A stretch of DNA of 64,000 nucleotides, from the NCBI GenBank assembly GCA_013289795.1, contig JABCZH010000010.1, positions 1 through 64,000 on the forward strand, given 5' to 3'. This document shows, one piece after another, positions 6,729-15,180 of the stretch. The translations under genes and the position numbers were made by a program. Below the pieces are notes generated by a model. It was not told the origin of the DNA. It saw only the letters and a list, made by a program, of their open reading frames with translations, and did not search any database. Source of the DNA: Acidobacteriota bacterium. Lineage in GTDB: Bacteria > Acidobacteriota > Terriglobia > Terriglobales > Acidobacteriaceae. Each line of letters starts with the position of its first letter. The stretch's first letter is position 1.

Positions 6729-8054
6729 TTGAAACGAAAACGACAGCAAGACGGACACATCTTCAAGGCGCGGGGAATCTGGTACGTCCGTTATTTTGAC
6801 ACTCGCGTCATCGACGGTGAAGTGAAACGGGTCCGAATCGCAAAGCAGATCGCAAAGGTGAGAGAGGAAATCAATGGTGTTCAGACGACCATCACCAAGG
6901 CTAAGGCCCGAGAATTGGCCAAGCCGACACTGATCAAGGTTAACCAGTCCGACCGTACACCCCAAACGGCGGTATCGCTCGTTGATTTTGTCGAGCGTAT
7001 TTACCTGCCGCGGATGGAGGAACAAAAGCGACCATCAACAGTAAAAGGGTATCGAGATATTTGGGCGAATCACCTCAGGGGACGCAGCGGGGGTCTCTGG
7101 ATGCGCGAGATTCGTACCTGCGACATCCAGCGGATGCTTGACGAAATTGCGCAGCCCGGAACGCTCAGCGGCAATTCCATGCGCCACATCAAAAGCCAAA
7201 TAAGCGGCATCTTCTCCTATGCCAAGCAACAGGGCTACTTTGACGGCGAAAATCCAGCGCGCAATACAGCCATTCCTCCGGCACGGACCTCGGAAGAAAC
7301 ATATGCATACAGCCTTGAGGAGATTGGGCAGATTCTCTCAGTGCTCTCAGAACCAGCGGCGACAGTTTTCGCAGTCGCTGCATTTATAGGGGCACGGCGC
7401 GGAGAGATTCGGGGGCTAATGTGGGAGAACTACCGGGATGGCGAGATCCAGATCACACGGTCTATCTGGAAGGGCCACGTCACCGAGCCCAAAACGCGGA
7501 AGAGCCGGGGTGCTATTCCAGTAATCGCACCACTGGCCAAGCGCCTAGAGTTTCACCGTGCCAGTAGTGGCAATCGCAAATCGGGCGTTATGTTCCCTAA
7601 CCTAAGCGGCTCCCCGATGGACTTGGGAAACCTGCTAAACCGCGCAATCCTGCCCGCACTGAACCGCTGCGCTGCGTGCGGAAGGCCGAAAGAAGAATGC
7701 CAAAAGCTCGTCAAAGGGAAGGACATCGCGCTAGATCACAAATTTGAACGAGACAAGATGCTCCCTGAATGGCACGGCTGGCACGCAGCAAGGCGGGGAT
7801 TGGGAACGAACCTGTACCGCCTAGGCGTGCCGGAAAAGACGATCCAGGCCATTCTTCGCCATGCAAACGTATCCACAACCAACACCTATTACATCAAGAG
7901 TGCGGCAGCTGACACTCGCGCTGCGATGGCCAAGCTAGAACAGCTCGTGATTGGCAACGAGCCCCCGGCTGGAACAGTACAGCTTGAGATTTTCGCAAGT
8001 GGCAACGAAGTGGCAACAAAAGCAGAAGACGCCAAACCTGCTGCAATCCAGTAA
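6729..8054 (+). CDS. Tyrosine site-specific integrase
   Basis: This 441-aa phage/ICE-type integrase has an N-terminal arm-binding region (GHIFKARGIWYVRYFDTRV), a SAM-like core-binding domain (about 80-190) and a catalytic domain. Catalytic residues are R223 in GARRGEIRG, H352 and R355 in WHAARRG, H378 in LRHAN, and a tyrosine at 387 or 388 in TNTYYIK. An insertion with CAACGRPKEEC (C314, C317, C324) and H337 looks like a small zinc knuckle. The start is TTG 6729 because AAAGGAG lies 8 nt upstream and the frame before it overlaps the previous gene. The gene ends 27 nt before the 3' end of a tRNA gene, which is the probable integration target. Confidence 0.93.
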   Translation: MKRKRQQDGHIFKARGIWYVRYFDTRVIDGEVKRVRIAKQIAKVREEINGVQTTITKAKARELAKPTLIKVNQSDRTPQTAVSLVDFVERIYLPRMEEQKRPSTVKGYRDIWANHLRGRSGGLWMREIRTCDIQRMLDEIAQPGTLSGNSMRHIKSQISGIFSYAKQQGYFDGENPARNTAIPPARTSEETYAYSLEEIGQILSVLSEPAATVFAVAAFIGARRGEIRGLMWENYRDGEIQITRSIWKGHVTEPKTRKSRGAIPVIAPLAKRLEFHRASSGNRKSGVMFPNLSGSPMDLGNLLNRAILPALNRCAACGRPKEECQKLVKGKDIALDHKFERDKMLPEWHGWHAARRGLGTNLYRLGVPEKTIQAILRHANVSTTNTYYIKSAAADTRAAMAKLEQLVIGNEPPAGTVQLEIFASGNEVATKAEDAKPAAIQ

Positions 8055-8081
8055 ACGCCTTGTTTACTGTTCTTTGAATCT

Positions 8082-8158
8082 TGGTGGCGGCGGTTGGACT
8101 CGAACCAACGACCTACGGATTATGAGACCGTCGCTCTAGCCACCTGAGCTACGCCGCC
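8082..8158 (-). tRNA. tRNA-Met (CAU), or tRNA-Ile2; island integration target
   Basis: The minus strand folds as a full cloverleaf: acceptor GGCGGCG/CGCCGCC, D-arm GCTC...GAGC, anticodon loop CTCATAA (anticodon CAU), T-arm GTTGG-TTCGAGT-CCAAC, discriminator A and encoded CCA at 8084-8082. The top anticodon-stem pair is a U-U mismatch. CAU can be elongator Met or lysidine-modified Ile; sequence alone does not settle it. The 3' end faces the integrase gene. Confidence 0.93.
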
Positions 8159-8345
8159 ACTTTTATTTTCAACAACTTGGTAACAGATTATCAATACATC
8201 CTGAGAGCATTGTAGAACATTCTGCGACGCAGCCCACATGGCCAATCCCGGGCGAGAGATCGAATCACCCTTGCCCCTGCCCGTCTCAACCCGTTTGAGC
8301 CCGTCACTGCGAGTCCTTGGTTGCGGTCGAAGATCTGCTTCCAAC

Positions 8346-9425
8346 TCACGCCGCGCCGCTGGTTTCGTGTTTCAGTTTTTCCGCCTGGAAATGTGCGACC
8401 AGGGGATCGATCAACGGTTGGAGCTTGCCATCCATCACTTCCTGCAATTGGTGGATGTTCAGGCCGATGCGGTGATCGGTCACGCGGTTCTGAGGGAAGT
8501 TGTAAGTGCGAATCTTTTCGCTGCGGTCGCCCGAACCCACCATCTGCTTGCGCTCCTTAGCCAGAGCTTCCTGCTGTTTCTGCATTTCCATCTCATACAA
8601 ACGCGAGCGCAGCACGCGCATGCCTTTTTCGCGGTTCTTGATCTGTGATTTCTCGTCCTGGCAACTGACTACAGTGTTTGTGGGAATATGCGTGATGCGG
8701 ACCGCGGAGTAGGTCGTGTTCACCGATTGCCCGCCCGGGCCGGACGAGCAGAACGTGTCGATCCGGAGGTCTTTGGCTTCAATCTTTATGTCCACATCTT
8801 CCGCTTCCGGCAGCACCGCCACCGTGACCGCCGAGGTGTGGACTCTCCCCTGCTGCTCCGTAGCCGGTACGCGCTGCACCCGGTGCACGCCGCTCTCGTA
8901 CTTCAAGCGTGAGTACACGCGCTGGCCCTGGATCATGGCGATGACTTCCTTCAACCCACCCACTGCGGACTCCGAAGTCGAGAGTACTTCCACCTTCCAG
9001 CGCTGGGTCTCGGCGAAGCGGGTGTACATACGAAACAGTTCGGCCGCGAATAATGTGGCTTCGTCGCCGCCGGTTCCGGCGCGGATTTCCAGGATGACAT
9101 CCTTTTCATCGTTGGGATCTTTGGGCAGAAGCAGGACTTTGAGTTCTTCTTCGATGCCGCCAACGCGCGCCTGCAGTTTGTCCAGCTCTTCCTGCGCATA
9201 GGCGCGCATCTCCGCATCTTTCTCAGTGGCGAGCATGGCCTTGCTTTCCGCGATGCCGCGGGTCAGGTCCTTATATTCACGATACTTCTCGGTCACCAGA
9301 GCGATTTCGTTGTGCGCCTTGGCAGTCTTCTGGTACTTCGCCGAGTCATGGATGATTTCCGGCGACGCCAGTGCCCGCGTCAGATCTTCATAGCGGGCTT
9401 CGATTTGGTCGAGTCTTTCAAACAT
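8346..9425 (-). CDS. prfA: Peptide chain release factor 1
   Basis: The 359-aa class I release factor recognises UAA/UAG. The codon-reading tripeptide region is PAT in [14 protein letters not shown] (RF1 type, not the SPF of RF2). The catalytic GGQ is in [16 protein letters not shown] and hydrolyses peptidyl-tRNA. The GGQ glutamine is the substrate of PrmC, encoded about 6 kb away at 15181-16020. Length is normal and the ATG at 9425 is the conventional start. Confidence 0.97.
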   Translation of the reverse strand: MFERLDQIEARYEDLTRALASPEIIHDSAKYQKTAKAHNEIALVTEKYREYKDLTRGIAESKAMLATEKDAEMRAYAQEELDKLQARVGGIEEELKVLLLPKDPNDEKDVILEIRAGTGGDEATLFAAELFRMYTRFAETQRWKVEVLSTSESAVGGLKEVIAMIQGQRVYSRLKYESGVHRVQRVPATEQQGRVHTSAVTVAVLPEAEDVDIKIEAKDLRIDTFCSSGPGGQSVNTTYSAVRITHIPTNTVVSCQDEKSQIKNREKGMRVLRSRLYEMEMQKQQEALAKERKQMVGSGDRSEKIRTYNFPQNRVTDHRIGLNIHQLQEVMDGKLQPLIDPLVAHFQAEKLKHETSGAA

Positions 9426-9430
9426 CGTCG

Positions 9431-9459
9431 TAGGTCCTCGGTCGTTGGTCGTCGGCCAA
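9431..9459. repeat. Left flank repeat of the four-helix-bundle gene
   Basis: This segment is rich in GGTCGTTGGTCGTCGG units. An imperfect inverted copy is present at 9898-9927, so the 23S-IVP-like gene is bracketed by related inverted sequences. Confidence 0.5.
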
Positions 9460-9464
9460 TGACG

Positions 9465-9830
9465 TCAGGCAGCTTCGTCGTCCAAGGAGTTTATGAGGCC
9501 ACTCAGGGCCCGCCCCACCCCACTAGCCGACCCTAACAAGCCTTCCGCTTGATCCTTCGGCAAGTATCGTAATTCCTGCGCAATCAAGATCTGCGGTTGC
9601 AACTCCAGCAGCGATCCGCGCGCATGGAAGAGAAACCGCGAGAACTCGCGGTTCGAGCGATGCCCCTTCCCTTCAGCGATATTACTGGGCACCGAAACCG
9701 CAGCCCGGCGCATCTGTTGCGTCAACCCGTAAACTTCATGTTTCGGGAAAGCCGACGTGGCGGCGTAAACTCCGCACGCTAGTTTCATCGCATCTTGCCA
9801 AACTCGCAAATCCCTAAACGACGATGGCAT
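9465..9830 (-). CDS. Four-helix-bundle protein (23S rRNA intervening-sequence type)
   Basis: The 121-aa product matches the four-helix-bundle/S23 family: FRDLRVWQDAMKLACGVYAA, GLTQQMRRAAVSVPSNIAEG, NREFSRFLFHARGSLLELQ. Members were first seen inside 23S rRNA intervening sequences but are now found scattered in many genomes; the molecular role is unknown. MPSSFRDLRVW at 9830 matches family starts, and upstream codons translate the flanking low-complexity repeat. The gene sits alone between inverted GTCGTTGGTCGT-type repeats. Confidence 0.85.
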   Translation of the reverse strand: MPSSFRDLRVWQDAMKLACGVYAATSAFPKHEVYGLTQQMRRAAVSVPSNIAEGKGHRSNREFSRFLFHARGSLLELQPQILIAQELRYLPKDQAEGLLGSASGVGRALSGLINSLDDEAA

Positions 9831-9897
9831 ACAAGGCCTCCACGGCCCACGGTATGCCCAGGTGAAGGAGTTGATCAGTGACGAATGACCCAAACGG

Positions 9898-9927
9898 TTT
9901 GGCCAACGACCGACGACAAACGACCAC
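9898..9927. repeat. Right flank repeat of the four-helix-bundle gene
   Basis: GGCCAACGACCGACGACAAA and adjoining bases form an imperfect reverse complement of 9431-9459. Confidence 0.5.
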
Positions 9928-10980
9928 CTAAGCGATGACCAGTTCGCCACCGCGCTGCTTTTCGAGCGACATGGCCTCATTCAGCGCCACGATGGCGCAC
10001 TGTGCCTGTTCATCCGCCGGCGGCTGAGTGGTGATCCGTTGCAGCCATAGTCCGGGTGCCGTCATCAGCGCGAATAGCGATCCGCGATGCTTGGCGGCGT
10101 AGCGAATAATCTCGTACGAAAGCCCCGTGATCACCGGCAACAACGCAATCCTTAGCGCGAACCGTGCCCAGAACGTGGTTACCGGGAACAGCATGTACAC
10201 CAGGATCGAAATAATCATTACTGTCATTAGGAAACTGGTGCCGCAGCGGGGATGGTAGGTCGAATACTTCTGCACCTCGGCGGTCTCCAGCGGATCGCCG
10301 TTTTCAAATGCGAATACGGTCTTGTGTTCGGCGCCGTGATATTGATAGACACGCCGAATGTCCGGCCACAAAGAAGTTCCCCAAATGAACAGCAGGAACA
10401 GCAGCAACCGGATGACGCCATCCACCAGGTTGAACATGATCTGCCCACCCAGAGCCGGCTCTACTTTCTTCAACTCCGTCGCCGCCAGCAGCGGCAGGTA
10501 CTTGTACATGAAGATGAAGAAGCCAACCGAGAAAACGATGTTCACGGTTGCGATCCAGCCGCTGATTTCGAATTTCTTCTTTTCCGGCTCGCCTGGCTCT
10601 GGCGCAGGCTGCAACTCATCGAGCGCGACGTTGGCGGAAAACTTCAAGGCGCGGAAACCCAATGTCATGGCGTGGCCCAAGGTGATCACACCGCGCATCA
10701 CCGGCCATCCCATCCATTTGTGCTTTTCGGAAAGCCGCTCCAGCGGCTCACTGTGGACCGAAACCTCGCCCGACGGCTTGCGGCAGGCAATTCCCCAGGC
10801 ATGCGGAGAACGCATCATTACACCTTCGAGCACGGCTTGTCCGCCGACCAGAGTTTCCTCACCGCCCTCAAGTGCCGGCAAGAGCTGTACCGCAACCAGA
10901 AAACGAGACAATGTACGCCAAAACTGCATAGGGATTGGATGATCCTTCAGGGAACCACGAACCAACCTAGAGTATGACAT
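9928..10980 (-). CDS. DUF1385 (YqhQ-like) membrane protein
   Basis: The 350-aa protein carries the DUF1385 hallmarks: GGQAVLEGVMMRSPHAW near residue 46, YHGAEHKTVFAFE and YHPRCGTSFL in the second half. At least four hydrophobic membrane segments lie between 145 and 310. The biochemical role is unknown. In many bacteria the gene lies next to prfA and prmC, as it nearly does here. ATG 10980 is used, but MQFWRTLSRF at 10929 is a possible later start. The gene is divergent from the ATP-dependent ligase. Confidence 0.88.
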   Translation of the reverse strand: MSYSRLVRGSLKDHPIPMQFWRTLSRFLVAVQLLPALEGGEETLVGGQAVLEGVMMRSPHAWGIACRKPSGEVSVHSEPLERLSEKHKWMGWPVMRGVITLGHAMTLGFRALKFSANVALDELQPAPEPGEPEKKKFEISGWIATVNIVFSVGFFIFMYKYLPLLAATELKKVEPALGGQIMFNLVDGVIRLLLFLLFIWGTSLWPDIRRVYQYHGAEHKTVFAFENGDPLETAEVQKYSTYHPRCGTSFLMTVMIISILVYMLFPVTTFWARFALRIALLPVITGLSYEIIRYAAKHRGSLFALMTAPGLWLQRITTQPPADEQAQCAIVALNEAMSLEKQRGGELVIA

Positions 10981-11038
10981 AGTTCGGGGGAACTAGGATA
11001 GAGGCAAGTCGCGATGCTACCGTAGTTTACAGCCGGAG

Positions 11039-12757
11039 ATGAAGAACTTTGCCCAAAACTGCGAGCGGATCGCCGCTACCCCCAAGAAACTGGAGAAGAT
11101 CGCCATTGTCGCCGAGTTCTTGAAGTCGGCGCCAACGGATGAAGCTTCCGTCGCGGCCGTCTTTCTTTCTGGCAGGCCGTTTCCCGTGTGGGAAGAAACC
11201 ACTCTCCAGGTAGGTGGCGCTTTGCTGTGGCGGGTGGTGCGGGAATTATCCGCCAAGAGTGAAGCGGAACTGACCGCAGCTTATCGCAAGCTGGGCGATT
11301 TGGGCGCTGTCGCCGCCGAGGTCCTTTCGGCTCAAGTGGAGGCGGGCGACCCCGCCCACCCGACCTTGGTCGAAGTGCAGACCACCTTCCGGACGATCGC
11401 CGCTGCTCGCGGCCCCGGGGCGAAGGGCGCGCTGGCCCGGGAGCTACTCTCTCAAGTCACACCCCTTGAAGCCAAGTACATCATCAAGATCATGACTGGC
11501 GATCTACGCATTGGCTTGAAAGAAAGCCTGGTCGAAGAAGCCATCGCCAGAGCCTACGGAGCCACTCTGTCCGAGGTGCAGCGCGCCAACATGCTGCTCG
11601 GGGACATCGGAGAAACCTTGCGGCTCGCCGCCGGCGGAAGACTGGCGAAAGCCCGCATGCGCTTGTTTCATCCCCTGGGTTTGATGCTGGCCAGTCCGGC
11701 TGCCTCGTCGGAAGAAGCTCTAAGCTATTTCGAGAACTCCCTGGTGGAAGACAAATACGACGGCATCCGCGCCCAGGCACATGTTTCTGGCGATGAAGTA
11801 CGAATCTTCTCCCGCACGCGAGACGAGATTACCGAGTCTTTCCCAGAGCTGCCGGACGCACTGGCTGGGCTGCCGGAAGGCGTCATTTTCGACGGAGAAA
11901 TCGTAGCTTGGGATTACGGCGAGGAGGACCCAGGACGCGCGCTCCCCTTCAGTGCGCTTGGGCGACGCCTGGGTCGCAAGAAAGTGAGCGAGCAACTCAT
12001 GCGTGAAGTGCCGGTCGCGTATCTGGTGTTCGATGTGCTCTATGGCAACAACGAATTGCTGATCGATCGGCCACTCAGCGAGCGGGCTACACTGCTTGAC
12101 GAGTTGTTGGCGAGACGTTCGACTAGCTCACGGGCGAGGACGCATGGCCTCCATCAAGGAAAGTTGTCATTCGGATCGGAAGAACAGAGGCTGAACGCTC
12201 AGGTGATTCGCGCGCCAGTGTTTAACGCCTCGTCCGCCACGGAACTCGATCAGCTCTTCGAAGCCGCGCAGGCTCGGGGTAACGAAGGTCTGATGATCAA
12301 AGATCCAGAATCGGCATACACTCCCGGACGCCGTGGCAAATCGTGGTTAAAACTGAAGCGCGAATTGGCCACACTGGACGTGGTAGTGACCGCGGTCGAA
12401 TACGGCCACGGCAAACGCATCGGAGTTCTGAGCGACTACACGTTTGCGGTCTGGCATGGGAACCGGTTGGCGAATATAGGCAAGGCCTACTCCGGCCTCA
12501 CTGACGCCGAAATCGGCGAAATGACCAAGTGGTTTCTGGAGCACAAAGTCGAAGACCAAGGTTTCCGGCTGATTGTCGAACCGAAAATTGTTCTGGAAGT
12601 CGCCTTCAATAATATGATGCGCTCAGATCGCCACGAGAGCGGCTATGCACTTCGCTTTCCCAGGATTGCACGATTGCGGCCCGACAAGTCGCCGGAAGAC
12701 GCGGATACGATTGAGACGGTAAGGGAGATTTACGAGAAGCAGGAAAGAAGCAGTTAG
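11039..12757 (+). CDS. ATP-dependent DNA ligase
   Basis: This 572-aa ligase is of the archaeal/eukaryotic type. It has an N-terminal helical DNA-binding domain (1-200), an adenylation domain with nucleophile lysine in LVEDKYDGIRAQAH (about 237-250), FDGEIVAWDY, GNEGLMIKDPESAYTPGRRG and WLKLKRE, and a C-terminal OB domain. It uses ATP to seal nicks, unlike the NAD-dependent LigA that begins at 63322. Bacterial copies are usually accessory repair ligases. No Ku or LigD domains are seen. ATG 11039 starts soon after the divergent DUF1385 gene. Confidence 0.93.
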   Translation: MKNFAQNCERIAATPKKLEKIAIVAEFLKSAPTDEASVAAVFLSGRPFPVWEETTLQVGGALLWRVVRELSAKSEAELTAAYRKLGDLGAVAAEVLSAQVEAGDPAHPTLVEVQTTFRTIAAARGPGAKGALARELLSQVTPLEAKYIIKIMTGDLRIGLKESLVEEAIARAYGATLSEVQRANMLLGDIGETLRLAAGGRLAKARMRLFHPLGLMLASPAASSEEALSYFENSLVEDKYDGIRAQAHVSGDEVRIFSRTRDEITESFPELPDALAGLPEGVIFDGEIVAWDYGEEDPGRALPFSALGRRLGRKKVSEQLMREVPVAYLVFDVLYGNNELLIDRPLSERATLLDELLARRSTSSRARTHGLHQGKLSFGSEEQRLNAQVIRAPVFNASSATELDQLFEAAQARGNEGLMIKDPESAYTPGRRGKSWLKLKRELATLDVVVTAVEYGHGKRIGVLSDYTFAVWHGNRLANIGKAYSGLTDAEIGEMTKWFLEHKVEDQGFRLIVEPKIVLEVAFNNMMRSDRHESGYALRFPRIARLRPDKSPEDADTIETVREIYEKQERSS

Positions 12758-12760
12758 CAA

Positions 12761-12854
12761 TTGGCACTTAGCATTTAGTCGTCACCGAAGGCGCAGCGGG
12801 ATCAGCGGAAAATCTCTCATGGCTAAATGCCAAGTGCTAAATGCCAAGTGCTAG
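12761..12854. repeat. Direct and inverted TAAATGCCAAGTGC-type repeats between convergent genes
   Basis: CTAAATGCCAAGTG occurs twice in tandem (12823-12836 and 12837-12850). A diverged inverted copy, TTGGCACTTAGCATTTAG, lies at 12761-12778. The element fills the gap between the convergent ligase and CDF genes and could fold as a bidirectional terminator. Confidence 0.7.
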
Positions 12855-12857
12855 CCT

Positions 12858-13787
12858 TCAGTGGCTATGTCCGTGGTGTTCCGCCTCGCTCACCGGAATC
12901 ACGCACCCGTGCGCCACTTCGCAGACCACGTTTTCAAACTGAATGGTCGTGTGGTCGATGTGAAATTCCCCGTGCAATCGTTCTTTCACCTCGCGCAGAA
13001 TGCGCTCGCTGACCGAGGGCGGTATGTCGGCGATGGAAATATGGCATGAAAGCGCGGCCGTCTCTGACCCGATGCTCCACACATGCAGGTCGTGCACATC
13101 GTTGACTCCCTCGACCGCGCAAATTGCGGCTGTCACGCGTTCCAGCTTGATTCCTTGCGGCGTGCCTTCGAGCAGAATGTTCAAAGTCTCGCGGACGATC
13201 CCGAAACCTGACCACAGAATGAGCGCGCCAATCCCAAACGAGAGCGCCGGATCAATCCAGTAGTGTCCGGTGGCCATAATCGCCCAGCCGCCCAGGATGA
13301 CCGCCGCAGTTGAAACCGTGTCGCCAATCTCGTGTAGTAGGGTGCTGCGGATGTTGACATCGCGGTGGGACTTGTAAAGCATCAGCGCGATGACGCCGTT
13401 CATCACCACGCCAACCGCCGCCACTCCCATCATCAGGCCAGCGTGCACCGGCTCGGGGTTGCGCAGCCGCTTGACGGCCTCATAGAAAATGAAGAAGGCG
13501 ATGAGCACCAACGAGGCCGCGTTTACCAGCGCAGCCAGCACTCCGGCGCGATGCCAGCCATAAGTCTTGGTGGCGCTCGGCGGGCGGGCCTGAAGATACA
13601 CAGCCACCAGAGAGAGCAAAAGGGCCACCAGGTCGGAAAGGTTGTGCCCGGCTTCCGAGAGCAGCGCCAGCGAATGGGCGCGAATGCCAGCAATCACCAG
13701 CAGCACAATGTAAGCGAGGGTTGCAACCAGAGAAATCCGCAAGACCTTCGAGGTCCGCTCTCCGCCGTGGCTGGCATGCGTATGCAT
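12858..13787 (-). CDS. Cation diffusion facilitator (CzcD/ZitB-like metal exporter)
   Basis: The 309-aa inner-membrane protein has six predicted transmembrane helices in the first 210 residues. Its metal sites are those of CDF proton antiporters: HNLSD in helix 2 and HEIGD in helix 5. A cytoplasmic ferredoxin-like domain (210-300) contains HDLHVWSIGS and HIDHTTIQFE. The N-terminus (MHTHASHGG) and C-terminus (EHHGHSH) are histidine-rich, typical of zinc/cobalt/cadmium exporters. No metal regulator gene is adjacent. Confidence 0.93.
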   Translation of the reverse strand: MHTHASHGGERTSKVLRISLVATLAYIVLLVIAGIRAHSLALLSEAGHNLSDLVALLLSLVAVYLQARPPSATKTYGWHRAGVLAALVNAASLVLIAFFIFYEAVKRLRNPEPVHAGLMMGVAAVGVVMNGVIALMLYKSHRDVNIRSTLLHEIGDTVSTAAVILGGWAIMATGHYWIDPALSFGIGALILWSGFGIVRETLNILLEGTPQGIKLERVTAAICAVEGVNDVHDLHVWSIGSETAALSCHISIADIPPSVSERILREVKERLHGEFHIDHTTIQFENVVCEVAHGCVIPVSEAEHHGHSH

Positions 13788-13846
13788 CTACCTTTAAGTT
13801 TAAGGGGAAGCAGTGCAGGGTTCAAGGCAGCAAAGAAACCAGGGTT

Positions 13847-13878
13847 CCCCTGTGATCCCCTGTGGCCTCTGTGGTTAA
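13847..13878 (+). repeat. Dispersed CTCTGTGGTTAA-type repeat, copy 1
   Basis: CCCCTGTGATCCCCTGTGG followed by CCTCTGTGGTTAA lies directly upstream of the FAD oxidoreductase start. Confidence 0.7.
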
Positions 13879-13890
13879 ATCTGTTGGCAC

Positions 13891-15048
13891 ATGCAAACCG
13901 CGGAAGTCGTCATCATCGGCGGAGGGATCGTCGGCTCCAGCATCGCCTATCACCTGACTGCGGCCGGCTGTAAAGACGTTCTGGTGATCGAGCGTGAAAC
14001 CGCTCAGGGCAAGGGATCCACCGGCAAGAGCATGGGCGGAGTGCGGGCGCAGTTCTCTACGCCGGTAAACATACAGATGTCCCTCTACTCCATCCCATTC
14101 TATGCCAGCTTCGACGAGCGGTTGGGTCACCCCGCCGGCTACCGGCCGCAAGGCTATCTGTTCTGCGCCACCGAAGGAAAGCATCTCGCTTATCTGCGCA
14201 CTAACTACGAAACGCAAACTGCTTTGGGATTAGAGAACGTTCGCCTGATCACTGCCGACGAAATTCGCAGCATGTTCCCGCAACTTCGTTCTGACGACAT
14301 CGTGGGCGGAAGCTTTTGCTCGACTGATGGCTTTGTCGATCCCTACAGCGCCATGAACGGTTTTATGGGCTGGGCTGCCGACCACGGAGCTAAGCTGTGG
14401 AAGAACACTCAAGTCACGAGCATTCGGCTCGACGCAAATGGCATTGCCGGAGTCGAGACTGCGCGCGGTTCTGTCTCTGCACGCAATGTGGTCAACGCTG
14501 CTGGGGCTTGGGCGGCCAGCATCGCACGCATGGTGAATCTGGACCTACCCGTCGAACCACTGCGCCGCATGCTGATTCCGACCGAACCATTCGACCAGTT
14601 TCCTCACACCGCGCCTATGATTATCGACATGTCGAACGGTTTCCACTTTCGGCCCGAGGGTTTGGGATTTCTCCTGGCGTGGAACGACCCTCAGGAAACG
14701 CCGGGATACAAAACCGACTTCGAGCCTGCTTTCATCGAGAAAGTCTTGACCCACGCTGCCGACCGCGTACCGATGTTCGAGAACTTAGCCGTCAATCCCA
14801 AGCGCGCTTGGGCAGGCCTGTATGAGATGACGCCCGACCACCATCCCATCCTGGGTGAAGCGCCAGACGTTCCCGGATTCTTTCTGGCGAACGGCTTCAG
14901 CGGACACGGCGTGATGCACGCTCCAGCGACCGGAAAGATCCTCTCCGATTTGATCCTGACGGGAAAGACCGATCTAGTGGATGTGTCACTGCTCGGCCTC
15001 TCGCGCTTCGCCGAAGGCCGGATGATTGAAGAGACAGCCGTGCTGTGA
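13891..15048 (+). CDS. FAD-dependent oxidoreductase (DAO / sarcosine oxidase beta type)
   Basis: The 385-aa protein opens with a Rossmann FAD-binding motif, VVIIGGGIVGSSIAYHL, with IERE at the end of strand 2. It continues with GKSMGGVRAQF and ends with PDHHPILGEAPDVPGFFLAN and GFSGHGVMHAPATGK, the C-terminal FAD loop of the DAO family. Members oxidise secondary or D-amino acids such as sarcosine, glycine or D-amino acids. The substrate cannot be read from the sequence. No partner subunit genes adjoin it. Confidence 0.9.
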   Translation: MQTAEVVIIGGGIVGSSIAYHLTAAGCKDVLVIERETAQGKGSTGKSMGGVRAQFSTPVNIQMSLYSIPFYASFDERLGHPAGYRPQGYLFCATEGKHLAYLRTNYETQTALGLENVRLITADEIRSMFPQLRSDDIVGGSFCSTDGFVDPYSAMNGFMGWAADHGAKLWKNTQVTSIRLDANGIAGVETARGSVSARNVVNAAGAWAASIARMVNLDLPVEPLRRMLIPTEPFDQFPHTAPMIIDMSNGFHFRPEGLGFLLAWNDPQETPGYKTDFEPAFIEKVLTHAADRVPMFENLAVNPKRAWAGLYEMTPDHHPILGEAPDVPGFFLANGFSGHGVMHAPATGKILSDLILTGKTDLVDVSLLGLSRFAEGRMIEETAVL

Positions 15049-15061
15049 TGCCAAAACCTTC

Positions 15062-15166
15062 AACCGCAAAGCGCGCGGAGACTGGCGCGAAGATCGCAAA
15101 GAAACTCAGCATCCCTTTGCGTCCTTTAGCGGCGTTGCTTTGCGAGCTTTGCGGTTAGGTTTTTGT
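15062..15166. repeat. Inverted pair of CTTTGCGGTTA-type repeats
   Basis: The left arm (AACCGCAAAGCGCGC, with GATCGCAAAG) and the right arm (CTTTGCGAGCTTTGCGGTTA) are diverged reverse complements. This is a variant of the dispersed GGTTAA-ending family seen elsewhere in the window. Confidence 0.65.
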
Positions 15167-15180
15167 GTTGAAATGATCAA

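Noticed and set aside
10252-10977. Plus-strand frame of 241 codons
   Set aside because: It is antisense to the DUF1385 gene, which has all its family motifs.
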